Of a stretch of DNA of 64,000 nt, positions 61,957 to 64,000 are shown one piece after another. Below the pieces are notes generated by a model. That model made no database searches, was not told the origin of the DNA, and saw only the letters and a list, made by a program, of their open reading frames with translations. The position numbers were made by a program, and so were the translations under genes. The stretch's first letter is position 1. Each line of letters starts with the position of its first letter. The DNA comes from Nyssa sinensis. Lineage: Eukaryota > Streptophyta > Magnoliopsida > Cornales > Nyssaceae. The stretch spans positions 13,173,380 to 13,237,379 of the forward strand of contig CM018033.1 of NCBI GenBank assembly GCA_008638375.1, read 5' to 3'.

Positions 61957-64000
61957 TGTCACGCCCCGAATTTCCACAAACCTGGGGAGTAAGTGAAATG
62001 AAATAAGAAAAGTAAATGAAAGGTCATTAAGGTGAATTCAATTAATTATACATTCATTCCCCATGTTTCCCCAAAATTAGAAAGCAAGACTTGCTATTAG
62101 ACTTAATCCAAATGGTCTCTTAGTGTCACTCGAACTTTTCTCCTAATTAGTATTCAAAATAGGTCTAAGACATCTCAAGAATAGTCTCCAAAATAGCCCC
62201 AAAGCGTCACTAACAATGCCTTAGAATAATGGCTCAAATGGGCCCCAATTTTCTTAAGGCATAGGCCAAGAATAAGTCTAAAAGGTCTACAAAATTAGTC
62301 TAAGAAAGTGACCAAATATGGCCCATGAGAGTGGCCAAACATAACCCAATAGGGTGGCCAAACATGGCCCAAAAAGGTGACCAAAAATGGCCCAAAAGAG
62401 TGGCCAAACATGGCCTAAAGGTTGGCCAAACATGGCCTAAAAGGGTGGCCAAACATGACCCAAAAAGGGTACCCAAACATAGTCCAAAAAAGGGCTGTCA
62501 GGGCTGGTGCCATAGCTGCCAAGCAGCAAGCGGACAGGTGCAAGCCGTGGGAGCACAAGGGGGCAGCAGTAGGCAAGCTGGGCGCGCGGCAGGTTGCTGG
62601 GGCTGTTACTGTAACAATAGAGAGCTATTTTTCTGATTTCTTGCAGAATTACTGTTCATGGCTGCAGCTGAATTTCTCTGTTCAGCAGCCAATTTTCTCT
62701 GTTTTCCAAATTTTTTTCCTAAGTTTTTCAAGTCACTTCTCTTTCATTTTTAGCCTATTTCCCCAAGGTTTCTAAACCCCCTATTTTTGACATCCTTCCA
62801 ACCTATTTAAAAGGTGTTTTACACACTTAATAAGTCTTTTAATTTTTCATAAATTTTAACATAACCTCCTTTGTCTTCCAAGCCTTTTTCCTACCTAATA
62901 TTCACAATACTTCATATGTATAAGTATGTCACAACCCACCCTCACTCGGTGGCCATAATTCAAGTAAATTAAACATGCATCCCTTGTTTTCAACATACAC
63001 ATCTAGTTGTCTCAATATATACATATGATGCTCATTAAATAAAAACATCTTATATATCATTTGGGTTTAAACCCTTACACTTTAAAATGGCCCAAGACCT
63101 ATAATCAACTACTTTTCTAAACTGAAATACAAGTCATTTGGGCATTATGCCCATACATATAAAAATATGCCCCAAGGGCCAAATGTCCATCCAAGCCCCT
63201 TTCTTCTCCTTTCTTCAAGACTTCCTTAAGTCTTAAGTACCTAGGAGCCTCATCTATAATATGATATCCCACGAGGAGTTAGCTCAACTACTGGTATGAC
63301 ATAGTGCTAATGCAAGGAACAAGGTTAAGGTGTGGCATGTGCAAGTGTACACTCACAAGCTAATATCCCGTCCAATTCAATGATGCAATGCAATGACAAT
63401 ATGCATGACATACACATGCAAACTCTATGCCCACCCATGCCTCGCTTCACGGTACGCCCCAGTCAGCCCGCGAGTACTGTCATTGGCCAGATTTTGGGTT
63501 TTTCACCATAGGATCTACACCCTCATAATGCATAGCACCAAGTGCTCAACCCACAACATATTTTCAAAGATTCAAGTATATCAAGATGCCTTGATTTTTC
63601 TCAATGCAAATTCTATGAGACATTTCATTAAACACATAGTCTATAAATTAAATTATGCCTCATTCATAAAGTAAAGCATAACTTCAAATTCACAACACTT
63701 TGTCTATATGAATATAAGTCATAATTCAATGAATTAAACATATGATCAAGTTTCATGTTCATTATTTTAGCAATTTCTCAAAGAAAATACAAATACACAA
63801 ACTACCAATATATGGGATAAATCATAACTCTCAAACCACGAGAGTTTCTCTTCATAAATATAAGCTAGAATGTAATAATCTAAACAAATATGCAAGGTAC
63901 ACCTTCATTATAGTAACAAATTATCAAGAAACTCAAAGAACACAAAAGTACCTAAACTACTAACTCTAAGTTTTCAAAGCAACTACCACCTAAGGGATTT
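61957..64000 (-). mobile_element. LTR C, G-family LTR running off the right edge
   Basis: Starts TGTCACGCCCCGAATTTCC and is colinear with LTRs A and B, including the CCAAACATGGCCCAA repeats (62290-62490), GC-rich block (62500-62600) and CTACACCCTCATAAT box (63510). Possible TSD CCAGT (61952-61956). The rest lies outside. Confidence 0.85.
62290..62490. repeat. 22-24 bp tandem repeat in LTR C
   Basis: About eight copies of GTGGCCAAACATGGCCCAAA, the clearest version of the repeat seen more weakly in A, B and D/E. Confidence 0.9.

Overview
This is 64 kb of repeat-dense nuclear DNA from a flowering plant. No functional host gene is visible. Nearly every base can be assigned to LTR retrotransposons, mostly Ty3/gypsy elements with unusually long LTRs (about 2.9 to 5.4 kb; the termini, PPT context and TGGTATCAGAGC primer sites suggest Tekay/Del-type relatives) plus one decayed Ty1/copia element. 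The evidence is TG...CA termini, 5-bp target-site duplications (TSDs), primer-binding sites (PBS), polypurine tracts (PPT) and pol/gag remnants. The exact species cannot be told from the sequence.

Left half (1-35459): a minus-strand copia element (RNase H end at 1456-1670, RT and integrase at 27241-28972 and 32302-32879, gag at 32996-33975, PBS 33952-33963, 5' LTR 33966-35415) has been opened by nested insertions. Inside it sits a minus-strand gypsy element G (1671-27240). Inside G is a solo LTR D/E (6085-23172), inside that a solo LTR F (8224-22227, TSD AAATA), and inside that a young LARD-like non-autonomous element (10333-20150, TSD TCCTA, LTRs 3.78 kb, 2.26 kb non-coding interior). That is five levels. 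A second solo LTR, M (28973-32301), sits in the copia integrase. The window opens in the end of another LTR, J (1-1345).

Right half (35416-64000): solo LTR N (35460-52931, TSD TGGAA) contains gypsy element H (36435-50521, gag zinc-knuckle remnant, PBS 43681-43692). The 5' LTR of H contains solo LTR I (44526-48220, TSD CCAAC). Beyond N lies old gypsy/LTR material L, interrupted by solo LTR K (55682-61044, TSD TGATT). The window ends inside LTR C (61957-64000), same family as G.

Most interesting: LTR I carries an open segment (46819-46932) that looks like part of the largest subunit of plant Pol V/Pol IV (NRPE1/NRPD1), an RNA-directed DNA methylation enzyme. The LARD LTR shares flanking modules with LTR I but carries a different ORF-like segment. 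A stem-loop followed by a pyrimidine-rich CAGG recurs in the LTR families and bounds an apparent 130-nt exon. The PBS of G is tandemly amplified at a 120-bp period. tRNA-like A/B-box modules lie antisense in three LTR families. All functional readings are inferences from eye-reading; alignments were not run.
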